Shown: positions 44,372-53,552 of the stretch, piece by piece
Numbering within the stretch: the stretch's first letter is position 1
Layout: every line of letters starts with the position of its first letter
From: Euglena gracilis
Lineage: Eukaryota; Euglenida; Euglenophyceae; Euglenales
Direction: 5' to 3'
DNA length: 64,000 bases
Assembly (NCBI GenBank): GCA_039621445.1
Contig: CP154957.1
Coordinates: forward strand, 25,086,938 to 25,150,937
Position numbers and translations under genes: made by a program
The notes under the pieces: generated by a model
The model's input: the letters and a program-made list of their open reading frames with translations, nothing else
The model's database searches: none
Told to the model about the DNA's origin: nothing

Positions 44372-44892
44372 GGGCGCAAGGCGGTAGACTGGGGGGGGGG
44401 GTAGTGGGTAGTCGGCCGACTAGTCGGCCGACTACCCAATTGGTCCACCGACTAGTCCTAGTCGGTAGCTAGTCGGCGAGACAGGGGGGGGGGGGGGGTA
44501 GTGGGTAGTCGGCCAACTAGTCGGCCGACTACCCACTCTAATGTACTAACGGGTCAAAACCGCCGACTTTTAAGCCCCCCCCCCATGAACAAAATCCAAT
44601 GCAAACTAGTCGGTGGCTAGTCGGCGGTCATAAAAATGGTCTGTGGCGGGCCCAAATCACCCGGAAATGGTCCGGATGGGTCCAAATAAGTGTCTTACGC
44701 CTAAATAAACACCCCCAGATGGAAATCTTTGGTCAGTGGGGGGTCGGTGGGCCCTTGATGGGGGTCCGGAGGGGTACAAAAGCAATGATGAAACAGGGAT
44801 TACATTAAAATCCTTTAGAAATGCAATCTGCAATCTGCGTTTTGCATCACGAGAGGCAGAAAACTCCCCCCTGCACCCCAATCCGAGACTCA

Positions 44893-45500
44893 AATCACAA
44901 AATCCCTTCTGTGTTGGCAACATACTCGGGGGCTAAGTCGTTTTTGTGGCTCACTTTTGCATAGGCGGGGGGGGGCTCCGCCCCCCCCCCCCGCACCCCC
45001 CCCTCAAATAACAAAATCCCTTCTGTGTTTGCAACATACTCGGGGGCTAAGTCGTTTTTGTGGCTCACTTTGGCATAGGCGGGGGGGGCTCCGCCCCCCC
45101 CGCACCCCCCCCCCTCAAATAACAAAATCCCTTCTCTGTTGGCAACATATTCGGGGGCTAAGTCGTTTTTGTGGCTCACTTTGGCATAGGCGGGGGGGGG
45201 GGGGGGGGCTCCGCCCCCCCCGCACCCCCCCCCTCAAATAACAAAATCCCTTCTCTGTTGGCAACATATTCGGGGGCTAAGTCGTTTTGTGGCTCACTTT
45301 GGCATAGGCGGGGGGGGGGCTCCGCCCCCCCCGCACCCCCCCCCCCCCCCCTCAAATAACAAAATCCCTTCTGTGTTGGCAACATACTCGGGGGCTAAGT
45401 CGTTTTTGTGGCTTACTTTGGCATAGGCGGTGTGGGTGGCCGCCCCCCCCCCCCCCCTCCCGCACCCCCCCCCTCAAATAACAAAATCCCTTCTATGTTG
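44893..45500 (+). repeat. ~115-bp tandem array, about six copies
   Basis: Unit: AATAACAAAATCCCTTCTGT, GTTGGCAACATACTCGGGG, GCTAAGTCGTTTTTGTGGC, TCACTTTGGCATAGGCGG, then a G-run/CTCC/C-run hairpin and CACCCCCCCC. Units differ mainly in G/C run length. T1 carries only one to two units, so the array expanded in T2. Confidence 0.95.
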
Positions 45501-45702
45501 GCTATAGACTTGGAGGGATAAGACCCTTTTTTTGTGCAAATTTTGATTTATATTGAAAATTCAATGGGGAGAGGTGTACTTTTGTCAAAAGTGGCCCAAA
45601 ATGGACATTTTCCCCCAATTTTTTTGCATATTCACCCCCGATTGGGGGGTTCTGGAGCCATTTGGGTGGGTTTTGACCGGCGTTGAGGTGATTTGGACAT
45701 TA

Positions 45703-45812
45703 CACAAAAATCGTCCATGTCACCCGGACACACCGTGTGTCCGCGTTATGGGCGCCGAAGGCGCCCATAACCCGGGTACACGGTGTGTCCGGGTTACAAT
45801 GGACGATTTTTG
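45703..45812. repeat. near-perfect ~105-bp hairpin at the left edge of element A
   Basis: The left arm AAAAATCGTCCATGTCACCC and GGACACACCGTGTGTCCG pairs with CGGTGTGTCCGGGTTACA and ATGGACGATTTTTG. The centre is GGGCGCCGAAGGCGCCC. It lies at the edge nearest the gene's 5' end. Hairpins of similar size lie on the same relative side in elements B and F, and at one edge of the gene-less relative G. Confidence 0.93.
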
Positions 45813-45919
45813 TCTATATCCGTTGACTAAGAGGCCCAAGACACACACTGTGTCTCGTGGAACTTAGCCACGCAATGTCTACCCCGTATTTTTTTGCGAT
45901 TTTTTGTCAAATTTTCAGT

Positions 45920-46050
45920 TCACGAGGACACACACTGTGTCTCGTGGACTGCCAGTCCACGAGACACAGTGTGTGTCCCAGTCCACGGGGACACACACTG
46001 TGTCTCGTGGACTGCCAGTCCACGAGACACAGTGTGTGTCCTCGTGAACT
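45920..46050. repeat. subterminal palindromic array of element A (left)
   Basis: Four alternating units of GGACACACACTGTGTCTCGT plus GGACTG and the complement. The right-hand array at 47077-47205 has the same units in the same number. Such clustered palindromes are candidate binding sites for the element's recombinase; that role is inferred. Confidence 0.92.
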
Positions 46051-46139
46051 GAAAAAATCAAGAATTCCCACTGGTCCGACCAACAAGTGCCCCCCAATAA
46101 CTTGGCCTTTCGGCAACTTTTGGCTTAGAGCATAAAGGT

Positions 46140-46605
46140 CAGACATTCAGTTAGTGTGTTCACCAAAAAAAAATATTTGTGTATCATTGTATCACCAAAA
46201 AAAATTTTGTGTATCACCTATGTTCACCAAAAAAAAAATTGTGTTCACCAATGTTCACCAAAAAAAAATTTGTGTTCACCTGTGTTCACCAAAAACGTCG
46301 TACAAGTTGAACAAGTTGAACAAGTCGAACAAGTGTGGCTATGGTGTCAACAGATCAATCCGAGTTTAAGTAAAGTACACCAACTTTTAGAAATGTTTAC
46401 ATTCACAAAAGTTTGACGTTTCAGTTCACAAAAAATATTTTCACCTGTGTTCACCAAAAAAAAATTTGTGTTCACCTGTGTTCACCAAAAAAAAAAATTG
46501 TGTATCACATGTGTTCACCAAAAAAAAAATTGTGTATCACCTGTGTTCACCAAAAAAAAATTTGTGTTCACAATCGGATTTGTGAACACACTAAATGAAT
46601 GTCTG
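46140..46605. mobile_element. P2: MITE with perfect 8-bp target duplication
   Basis: A 466-bp element whose ends, CAGACATTCAGTTAGTGTG and its complement ending ATGAATGTCTG, are inverted. ATAAAGGT is directly repeated at 46132-46139 and 46606-46613. Subterminal units of about 21 bp, TGTGTTCACCAAAAAAAATT, repeat about five times on each side of a unique centre with ACAAGTTGA repeats. It is inserted in element A, upstream of the recombinase-like frame. It encodes no protein. Confidence 0.92.
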
Positions 46606-46674
46606 ATAAAGGTTTCTCGTGGACAAGTTTTACCACATTCCACTACCTGTCCTTGCAGTTTTTTCTTTCGGAAA

Positions 46675-47072
46675 ATGAAGAAGACCGCAAACAGTGTGGA
46701 CCGCATGCTCCCCCGACCCCCGAAACCAGATGAATTTGTTGCTACACTGGAAAAGTATTTGGTCGATTTGCAGAAGGGCCCTGCTGTTGACCCAATACAC
46801 GGTACGTTGTTGGCCAACGTGTTGGAAGAGAAGCCAAAAGGGACCGCAAAGGCTGAGCGTGTAGCTGTTACACGCCTGTTGGAGTTCCAGCAGGTGTGTA
46901 AACATCTGAATGCTCAGTATGAGGACCTGGATGGCTTTTTTTCCGCATGGGCTGGTTGGGTCATTGACCCCAGATATTTGTTTGATGAGGCTGCCCTCAT
47001 CAAACGGTTGTCCGGTGACCGCATTGCATTAGATGTAGAACACCTCGCATTTCTGGCAAACACCTTTTATTT
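46675..47072 (+). pseudogene. tyrosine-recombinase-like N-terminal fragment (element A)
   Basis: ATG at 46675 starts MKKTANSVDRMLPR. The frame continues PKPDEFVATLEKYLVDL, DPIHGTLLANVLEEK, VAVTRLLEFQQVCKHL and YLFDEAALIKRL, and stops being homologous at EHLAFLANTF, where the subterminal array begins. Compared with the fragments in C, B and D, the shared pattern is P-x-x-EF-x-A-x-L, DP-x-x-x-LLA, LLEF and LFD-x-x-A. About 133 residues remain, which covers only the N-terminal region before the core-binding domain. TTTTATTTTTCAG at the junction looks like a splice acceptor. It is the least decayed copy: the frame has no stop. Confidence 0.65.
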
Positions 47073-47076
47073 TTCA

Positions 47077-47205
47077 GTCCACGAGACACAGTGTGTGTCC
47101 CAGTCCACGGAGACACACACTGTGTCTCGTGGACTGCCAGTCCACGAGACACAGTGTGTGTCCCAGTCCACGGGGACACACACTGTGTCTCGTGGACTCA
47201 TTACA
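47077..47205. repeat. subterminal palindromic array of element A (right)
   Basis: Four alternating GTCCACGAGACACAGTGTGT units and complements, nearly identical to 45920-46050. The recombinase-like frame is cut off at its first base. Confidence 0.92.
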
Positions 47206-47289
47206 CGAGACAAACGTGGGGTTGGGTGCTTGGGGGTTTGTTTGTGTGGGTGTGGAGGATGTTATTTTTCTTGTTTTGGGTTGTTTTTT

Positions 47290-47535
47290 TGTTCTTGTTT
47301 TTTTCTTCTTTTCTTTGTTTGTTTTTTTTTTTTTTTTTCGCTTAGTCTGTTTCGTGTTTTAGTTTTTGTGGGTGTTTTGGTGTTTTGTTGTTGTTGTTAG
47401 TTTTTTTTTTTTTTTTTTGTTTTTTTTTTTTTTTTTTTTTTTAATTTTTGTTTTTGTTTTTTTTTTTTTTTTTTTATTTTTTTTTTTTTTTTTCTTATTT
47501 TTTTTTTTTTTTTTTTTTTTCTCTTTTTTACAGTG
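47290..47535 (+). repeat. long poly-T tract ending TTTTTTACAG
   Basis: Some 240 bp of T with occasional G, C or A, closing with CTCTTTTTTACAG, immediately before the right inverted end of element A. It could be an extreme polypyrimidine tract, or a poly-A tail on the other strand. Assembly or sequencing error is possible in such a stretch. Confidence 0.8.
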
Positions 47536-48118
47536 TTCTTTGTATCTTGGGCCTCAGTCCACGGATATATTTTTTTACCAGGGGGGGGGGGCTTAAAAGT
47601 CGGCGGTTTTGACCCGTTAGTACATTAGAGTGGGTAGTCGGCCGACTAGTCGGCCGACTACCCACTACCCCCCCGCCGACTAGCCACCGACCAATTAGTC
47701 GGCCGACTAGTCGGTGGACCAATTGGGTAGTCGGCCGACTAGTCGGCCGACTACCCACTACCCCCCCCCCCCAGTCTACCGTTTGGCACTCCTGGGGGGG
47801 ACTGACCCCCTCGGCACGGCAAAATGGGGACCCCCCCTGGTGGCCGAGGGTCCTCGTCAGACGTGCCAAACCTCCTATGGTCAAAAGTCCTTTGAAACCT
47901 ATTTCCTGGGCCCGACGCCTGTCTTGAATTTCTACAGACACTAACGGATTTCAGGCTGAATCCGTCAGTGCAAAACGATTTCCAAGACAGGCGATTGTTA
48001 GTGTAAAACGATTTCCAAGACTGGTGACCGTTAGTGTTCAACGATTTCTAAGACAGGCGATCGTTAGTGTAAAACGATGTCCAAGATGGCGTGTGTTTTC
48101 TTGAAGAAAAAAAATGAC

Positions 48119-48795
48119 ACGTGTGGTTAGCTGACTCAAAACCTCGGCACGCAAACCCGTCCTGAATCCAAAAATCAGCAAATTCCACCGCTGCATCTGC
48201 AGAACGTTGTTTGTGCCAAAACGTGTTCGGAGGGACAGAAGTTCCTCCTCTGTCAAAATCCCAGGTGTCGTTCGTTGAGCTGCTTCCATGGCACACATCC
48301 CTTTTTCACGTTTGAGCACTGGGGCAGCAAATTCATTCAGCAACGGAAATTGACGATCCACGAAGGCAGCCAAGGCAACTTTGTGGCTGTTGCATTGTAC
48401 GTCCTCATCATGCCGTTCACATAACTTCGCCAGGAGTCTGCAGAAAGTTCTTTTAGTGAGAAGTTCTGTGTGGCCCGCTGTTGTTTGCAACTTTCCACGT
48501 CAGCCTCATCGTCAAACAAACATGGAAAAATGCGATGAGCCCAACCTCGCAAATATTACCCGTTATCCTCACAAAAATCGACAAAAGTCAGAAAATGTAG
48601 GATGCCGGATCGGTGGACGTCTTGCGCTCCGGAAAGTCTCTTGGTTTCTTTCTTAGCGAACAAGGGGCCGTTCACCGGGTCATCTGCCTCCTGCTTACCG
48701 CCCTCAGAAATTTTGTGGATCGCAGCAACAAATTCCTCAGGGGGGGGCGGAGGTTTCAGTCCGGCCAACGCCACAAGGTTCGCCCGTTCAGCCAT
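48119..48795 (-). pseudogene. tyrosine-recombinase-like fragment reaching box I (element B)
   Basis: It starts at ATG 48795 (MAERANLVALAGL, then PPPPPEEFVAAIHKI and DDPVNGPLFAKKE). An in-frame TAA at 48556-48558 is followed in the same frame by PCLFDDEADVESC, ELSADSWRSYVNGMMRTY and LPWLPS. A frameshift near 48370 follows, then RQFPLLNEFAAPVLKRE, GILTEEELLSLRTRFG and LLIFGFRTGLRAEVLSQL. The last block is the box I region of tyrosine recombinases (TGLRxxEL; Arg codon 48149-48151). Homology ends at LTTR, where subterminal repeats begin, so the rest of the catalytic domain (H-x-x-R and the Tyr nucleophile) is absent. It is a non-functional remnant. Confidence 0.75.
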
Positions 48796-48985
48796 TAAGA
48801 GCAAAAACTGAGGACAAGAAGAACACATCACCATCATCAAAGAGCAAACAATTTCCAAGACAGGGATCCGTCAGTGTAAAACGATTTCTGAGACGGCGTG
48901 CGTTTTCTTGAAAAAAATGACAAAACCGGCCAAACGGTCGAATGAATTTTCAAGGCAGGCGTGCGGGCCCAGACGAAATAGGGTT

Positions 48986-49092
48986 TTGTAAATCAACAGA
49001 CACTAACAATTTCAGCAGGGACACCGGGCCGCTCGCTTCGCTCGAACGGCCCGGCGCCCCTGCTGAAATTGTTAGCGTCTGTTGATTTCTAT
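48986..49092. repeat. ~105-bp hairpin at the right edge of element B
   Basis: The arm AATCAACAGACACTAACAAT...TTCAGCAGGG pairs with CCCCTGCTGAAATTG...TTAGCGTCTGTTGATTT. The centre is GGGCCGCTCGCTTCGCTCGA and ACGGCCC. It is the same design as 34023-34126 with many compensating differences, which suggests the fold rather than the sequence is kept. Confidence 0.92.
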
Positions 49093-49709
49093 ATAGAAAA
49101 AGGGGGGGTAATGAGGTGCAGTGGCCATTTCTGTCGACCTCCAGAGGTCGATAACAGCATGGTCGGGCCGACCTAGGTCGGGCCGACCTGCAGAAGTAGC
49201 ATGGCCAACATTCCGCCCGGCATAGCTGGCACTTCGTTTAAAACGAAGTCAAAAAAAACACGTTTTTTTTAAAAAAAACATGTTTTTTTAAAAAAAACAA
49301 AAAAAACGCCATTGAGGGTCCAGGGCAAAAAAAAATTTTGTCTTTAATTTTAGCTTTTTTTGCCCAACCTCGGTCAGAGAAAGATATCAAATTTGGGATG
49401 TTTCAACTTGAAACATCCCAAAATGGCAGAAAAATGCCCCATTTTGACCATTCTTGTTGAAGACAACCAAAAGTATTGGTTTTCAAGTCATTTGAGCTAA
49501 GATTGGTTCACCCTTGCGATCAAAGGCAAAATTTGGACCATCATTTTCCCCTTTGTTTTTTTTTTGCCGTTTTTTTTGCCCGTTTTTTTTAATAAAAAAC
49601 AAAAAAAAACGTTTTTTTTTTAAAAAAAACAAAAAAACGCCAGCTATGGCGCCCGGGGCCCCCAAACCCAAATGCTCAATCAAGGGGGGGGGGTCAAATA
49701 AGGGGGGTA
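49093..49709. other. non-coding with dispersed repeat words
   Basis: GGTCGGGCCGACCTAGGTCG palindrome near 49160, ATAGCTGGCACTTCGTTTAA near 49221 (shared with 40456 and 40619), TTTTAAAAAAAA hairpins, and CTAAGATTGGTTCA shared with 40831. The stretch 49200-49640 is largely a second copy of 40610-40990. Confidence 0.6.
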
Positions 49710-49845
49710 CAGTCCTGACCAAAATTGCGGTGAACAAAAATTTAGGGAACCCAACTGTTCCCATAATTTTTCCCCGTAATTTTTGTTGCCCGTGCCTCTC
49801 TGACGCCCCTTGAACGAGACATGAGACGTGGATCAAGGAGCCTTT

Positions 49846-51575
49846 TAAGTCCGCTTTGTCAGCACCGGGCCTCAGGACAGAGTCTGTGTTGTTAACACAG
49901 GACTCAGGGGGGGGCCTGAGTCCTGTGTTGACAACACATACTTTGTCCTGAGTCCTGTGTTGACAACACAGATTTTGTCCAAAGGCACAAATGAGAGAGA
50001 GAAAACTAAAGATCGCACATACCCTCACCCCCCCCTAATTGCCCCCCCCCCCCCTAATTGGCTAATTGGGGGGTCCTTAAGGGAGGTCCATTAGCCAATT
50101 AGGGGGGGGGGGGTTAGCCCAATTGGCCAATGGACGTTCCCTTGGCCAACTTTGGCCAATTTCGGCAAGGGCTCAGAAAACCTCCAAAACCGTCCGTTTC
50201 GAAAATGTTAAAAATTGCCGGATAAGAAAAAGTCATGACCAATCCAAAAATGCACAAAAAATCGACCAATTTTGCACACGTCAAAAAATATGGGGTCGGG
50301 GTCCTCGAGCCCCCCCCCCCCTAATTGCCCCCCCCCCCCTAATTGGCTAATGGGGGGTCTGAAGGAGCCCGGCCATTAGCCAAATAGGGGGGGGGGTGAG
50401 GGTAATTTGGGGTCCTCATGTGGCAAAATCATTTGTGTGTGGACCGGTTTCCCCACCGATTTAGCCCAGTTGGAAGGCAATCAGGAGCAAATTAGGCGCT
50501 GCATTTGGAGCTTTGGCAGGGGGGGGGGGAGGGGGGGTCCCGAGGTCAGTTTTTTTTTGCATTTTTTGGCACTTTTTGCCATAGTTGGCAACCTGTTGTT
50601 TTTTTTTTGGACTTTGTTTTTTTTGTTTTTTTTTAATTCTAACAATGTTTTTTTTAAAAAACAACAAAAAAAAACGTCAACAAGGTTTTGCTCGGAAAAT
50701 TTTTTGAATGCATATTTTCAATCATTTTTGGCAAGTTTTTGGGGCATTTCTGCCAAATATTTCCAAAAACAAAAAATGAAAAAAGTCCTAAAGTTGCATT
50801 TTTTTTGCATTTTTTGAATGTTTTTGACCATTTTTTTGGCAATTTTTGAACTTAGTAGGATTCGAAGTATGGTTTGGGTGTTTCATAACGAGTTTTTTCA
50901 ATGAAAATTTCCTTTTGTTTTTTTTTGATGTTTTTTTGGCGTTTTTTTAAAAAAAACACGTTGTTTTGTTTTTTTTTAAAAAATGCCAAGTATGCTTTTT
51001 GCTGTACTGTCTCAACACAGGGGGGGGGGGAGGGTCCTGGGGTCCCAACTGTACTGCCACCCCCCCCCTCAAAAATTGGCCAAAAACCGGCGAAGGCGCC
51101 GGCAGCCATCCAGTCATCCAAATTGGACAAAATGCAACTCTGGTAGGCCAAAACCTTAGCGAAACCCTTGGCCGCGCGATAAGAAATTTTTTGATTTTTT
51201 TTATGTTCCCGCAGGGAGTCCTAGTTGCTCGGCAAAGGTGTTGCCAAACAACGCGGCGTTGGCCGGGGGTGGACGTGTGGGGTTTTGGGCCTGGTCCAAA
51301 GCGGCCAAAAAAACGTCCACTGGGGGAAATGGTCCCAGGGCCGCCTCAGCAACGTTCACCAATTGTGCTGCCATCATTTTGTGTGGCCTGAAGAAAAAAG
51401 CATTCGTGATACAGGAATCATCCGAGGTTAATAACACAGACTCTGTACTGAGGCCTGATGCTGTTACAAAGCGGACTTAAAGAACTGTGTTAACAAACAG
51501 ACTCTGTCCTGAGTCCGTGTTGTTGTCAACATAGGACTGAGGACAGAGTCTTTGTTGGAAACACGGTTCTTGGTG
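49846..51575 (-). mobile_element. D: recombinase-like element inside the Tc1-like element
   Basis: Subterminal clusters of CTGAGTCCTGTGTTGACAAC-type palindromes lie at 49860-49985 and, as TGTGTTAACAAACAGACTCT, GTCCTGAGTCCGTGTTG and AACATAGGACTGAGGACAGA, at 51425-51575. A G-run hairpin (ACTCAGGGGGGGGCCTGAGT) sits in the left cluster. AAGTCCGCTTTGT at left pairs with ACAAAGCGGACTTAA at right. The gene fragment reads leftward from 51377. The interior also holds TAATTGGC palindromes and AT-run text, so it is itself invaded by other repeats. Confidence 0.68.
51060..51377 (-). pseudogene. tyrosine-recombinase-like N-terminal fragment (element D)
   Basis: The first of two adjacent ATG codons is at 51377: MMAAQLVNVAEAALGP, PVDVFLAALDQAQN, ANAALFGNTFAEQLG, then a stop at 51201-51203. 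A different frame continues AKGFAKVLAYQSCILSNL and DDWMAAGAF, which lines up with the LLEFQQVCKHL...DLDGFF part of the element A fragment. Homology is lost near 51060. Frame breaks and the early end show decay. Assignment to the family rests on the shared N-terminal pattern, not on catalytic residues. Confidence 0.5.
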
Positions 51576-51834
51576 TAGAAGCGCCAAGAACCCTGTTCAT
51601 TCAAACGGAGCATTTTCGTGGAGTTTCCACGCCACATTCACGAGGAGACAGAGGCTCGGGCAGCAGAGTGGCTTGCAAAGCCCAGGTCAAGCCATTTTTT
51701 CTAGGTTTTGAAATGGACACAGGCATTGAAGGTGAAGGGTGCACTTCCCCTCCTTTGGAGGGGTGGTGCGGGGCGCCTTTTTTGTCCCTTTTGGTCTTGA
51801 AAAATTCCCATCAAAAACGGCTCAATCTCTAACA

Positions 51835-52273
51835 TTAGCTGTGCAGAGGGTACATCACCCCAATGGCTGCCACAGAACCGGCAGTCAAACCCTTTGTAGC
51901 AGGAGTGGCATGCAGTTTCTTGGCGGCATCCATCACTTATAATTCTTCAGAGGGCGTCAAAATTCTTTTCCGGCCCCGCTTTGCATGTTGATAGTATTGA
52001 CCATTATCTTGCCAATATTTCAACCATCTGTCAAAAAAGGAGAGGAAGTCATTTCATTTTGGGAATCAGACACCTGTCCACTGTATGGTAGAACCTTGTC
52101 TGTGTATTCACTCTTTTGTGCCTTTGGATAGCACCTTTCACTGCAAATTGACGGGCCCAGTTGGTCACCAGTTTAATGTATTCATCACTCCAGTTGCTTG
52201 GAGGCCGATCAACTTCAGCTAGCTCATTGATCACAGTCTTGGTACAGTTGAAGCATCCATTTTCGAAAAAAGT
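51835..52273 (-). pseudogene. Tc1/mariner-type transposase N-terminal remnant
   Basis: Exon 52074-52273 follows TTTTTTCACACAG and reads TFFENGCFNCTKTVINELAE through NWARQFAVKGAIQRHKRV. A 46-nt intron (52028-52073, GTGTCT...TTGACAG) separates it from VDRWLKYWQDNGQYYQHA and KRGRKRILTPSEEL. TAA at 51937-51939 is followed in frame by VMDAAKKLHATPATKGL up to 51835. The W-x-x-x-G...GRKR-x-LT block is the usual linker and second helix-turn-helix of Tc1-like transposases. Its position just inside the right TIR supports this. The catalytic domain is missing and the copy has a premature stop. Confidence 0.62.
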
Positions 52274-53552
52274 CTGTGTGAAAAAAAAAATGAAAGGTTT
52301 ACAGTACATTTTCCTATTTTCCTGAAATAAACTTTTTCCATTTTTTTTCCTGAAATCAAAGTTTTCCCAAAATTAATTTTTCAAATCAAAATTTTCTCGT
52401 AATTTTTTCCCCATAATTTTTTGTTTCCCGTGATTTTGTTCACCGTAATTTTTGTCAAGATTGTAACCCCCCCCCCCCCATTTAAACCGACCCGTTGGTT
52501 TCGGACTTTTGGGTTGGCGGAAATCCTGGAGGGGGTCGGTTTGAACGGGGGGTCAGTTTCTACATAAAAATTGTGGGCATAACCCGTACACTACTACAAA
52601 AAAGGGGTGGCGGACGCCGGTTCAGTCCAAAACCCGGCGTCCGGAACGCCGGGCTTTGGACAGAACCGGTGTCCGCCACCCCTTGTTTAAAGCGGCGTTT
52701 TAGAGACGCCGGGTTCAGGACAGAACCGGCGTCCCCAACCTTCGGTCAAAGGACACTCCCAGGACCAATCTCCGACCACTGATCTGCAATGTCACGCCAC
52801 TTTGCATTTCACCAAATTCCGGCGATCGCGAGGGTATTTCTGGATGTGTCAATCGTCCAGGTACAAACTCACCCCTCAATTGAAAGCTCTTCATCAGACG
52901 ACTGGATCACCACCAAATTCAGCCACGCCGCCTGGAGCTCTTATTTTCTGTCACTGGGAAATCCTAATTTCACAACTCTGGTGTCCCCCCCCCCCAGGAC
53001 CCCTCAGGTGGTCGATTCGAAGAGAAATAACGTTTCTGTAAGGTTTATCCAGCATCTTAAACCAAAAATCACTGAAAATTACCACAAATTTTGACTCAGA
53101 TTCTGGCCGATCCGACGAACGCGAGTGTATCTCGGGCTGCGTGCAAAGTTAGGGGACCAAGTTACCCCTCGATCGAAAGCTCTTTTCAACAGACGGCCAG
53201 CGGTGCCCATCAGATCTTTCCACGCCGCACGGTACTCTATTTCCAAATCTGGGCCAATTTTCACCAAATTTGGATATCCACCCCACTGGTCCCCAAATGG
53301 CAAAATTCATTGTCCTGCATGGTTGAAACAGTCATACCAGCACCTTAGGGCCACTTTTGGGCACTTTCGGTGACATTTTTAGGAATGAAAATCGGACGCC
53401 GGGTTTTGGACAAAACCGGCGTTCCTAACGCTGGGTTTTAGGACAGAACCGGCGTCCGGAAAACCCGTGGGGGGGGGACGCTGGTTCTGTCCTGAGCCTG
53501 GCGTCTCAAACGCCGGTTTAGGCTGTAAACGGGTTATGGCCCACGATTTTTC

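Larger units (their letters stand above)
45697..47565 (+). mobile_element. A: recombinase-like element inserted in T2
   Basis: Comparison with T1 places the insertion between GATTTGGACA (left) and TACCAGGGGG (right). Next to its edges lie inverted words: ATATCCGTTGACTAAGAGG and GGCCCAAGA at left (about 45814), and their complement at 47543-47568. Inside come a ~105-bp hairpin, a subterminal array of GGACACACACTGTGTCTCGT units (45920-46050), MITE P2, a recombinase N-terminal reading frame, and a second subterminal array (47077-47205). A poly-T tract ending TTTTTTACAG follows. It encodes no complete recombinase. Confidence 0.75.
44372..47800. mobile_element. T2: second T element, interrupted by recombinase element A
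   Basis: Left end GCGCAAGGCGGTAGACTGGG and right end CAGTCTACCGTTTGGCACTC (about 47774-47793). Both arms carry GTCGGCCGACTAGTCGGCCG palindromes and the CTAATGTACTAACGGGTC block. It is colinear with T1 (19904-20815), apart from an expanded minisatellite at 44893-45500 and the insertion between about 45697 and 47565. No T-encoded protein was found. Confidence 0.82.
47894..49092 (-). mobile_element. B: recombinase-like element with terminal hairpin
   Basis: Inverted ends GAAACCTATTTCCTGGGCCC and complement (about 48945-48985). Direct ~33-bp units AGTGTAAAACGATTTCCAAG plus ACAGGCGATCGTT, four at left (47970-48085) and one or two at right (48845-48890). A hairpin of about 105 bp closes the right edge. 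Ends and hairpin match element G at 33380. Between the arrays lies a minus-strand recombinase fragment starting at the hairpin side. Confidence 0.8.
49710..52463 (-). mobile_element. Tc1/mariner-like element flanked by TA
   Basis: The left TIR CAGTCCTGACCAAAATTGCG plus GTGAACAAAAATTTAGGGAA matches the complement of the right end (about 52395-52463), with AATCTTGACAAAAATTACGG at the outside. TA lies directly outside both ends (49708-49709, 52464-52465). A transposase N-terminal remnant reads inward from the right end. Recombinase element D occupies 49846-51575. The downstream catalytic (DDE/D) part was not found and was probably lost. Confidence 0.78.

Noticed and set aside
44893-45500. CRISPR array
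   Set aside because: Units are ~115 bp in direct contact, without unique spacers, and the setting is eukaryotic.
46140-46605. Integron or CRISPR-like repeat cluster
   Set aside because: It is bounded by inverted ends and an 8-bp duplication, so it is a MITE with subterminal repeats.
46447-47400. 317-codon frame covering P2, the recombinase fragment and the array
   Set aside because: Only 46675-47072 is homologous to the other fragments. The rest is translated transposon repeat and poly-T.
53101-53300. Coding exon inside the CACTA-like element
   Set aside because: The text CGAGTGTATCTCGGGCTGCG resembles the composite-repeat modules (ATCTCGGGCTAG), so it is most likely a diverged repeat.
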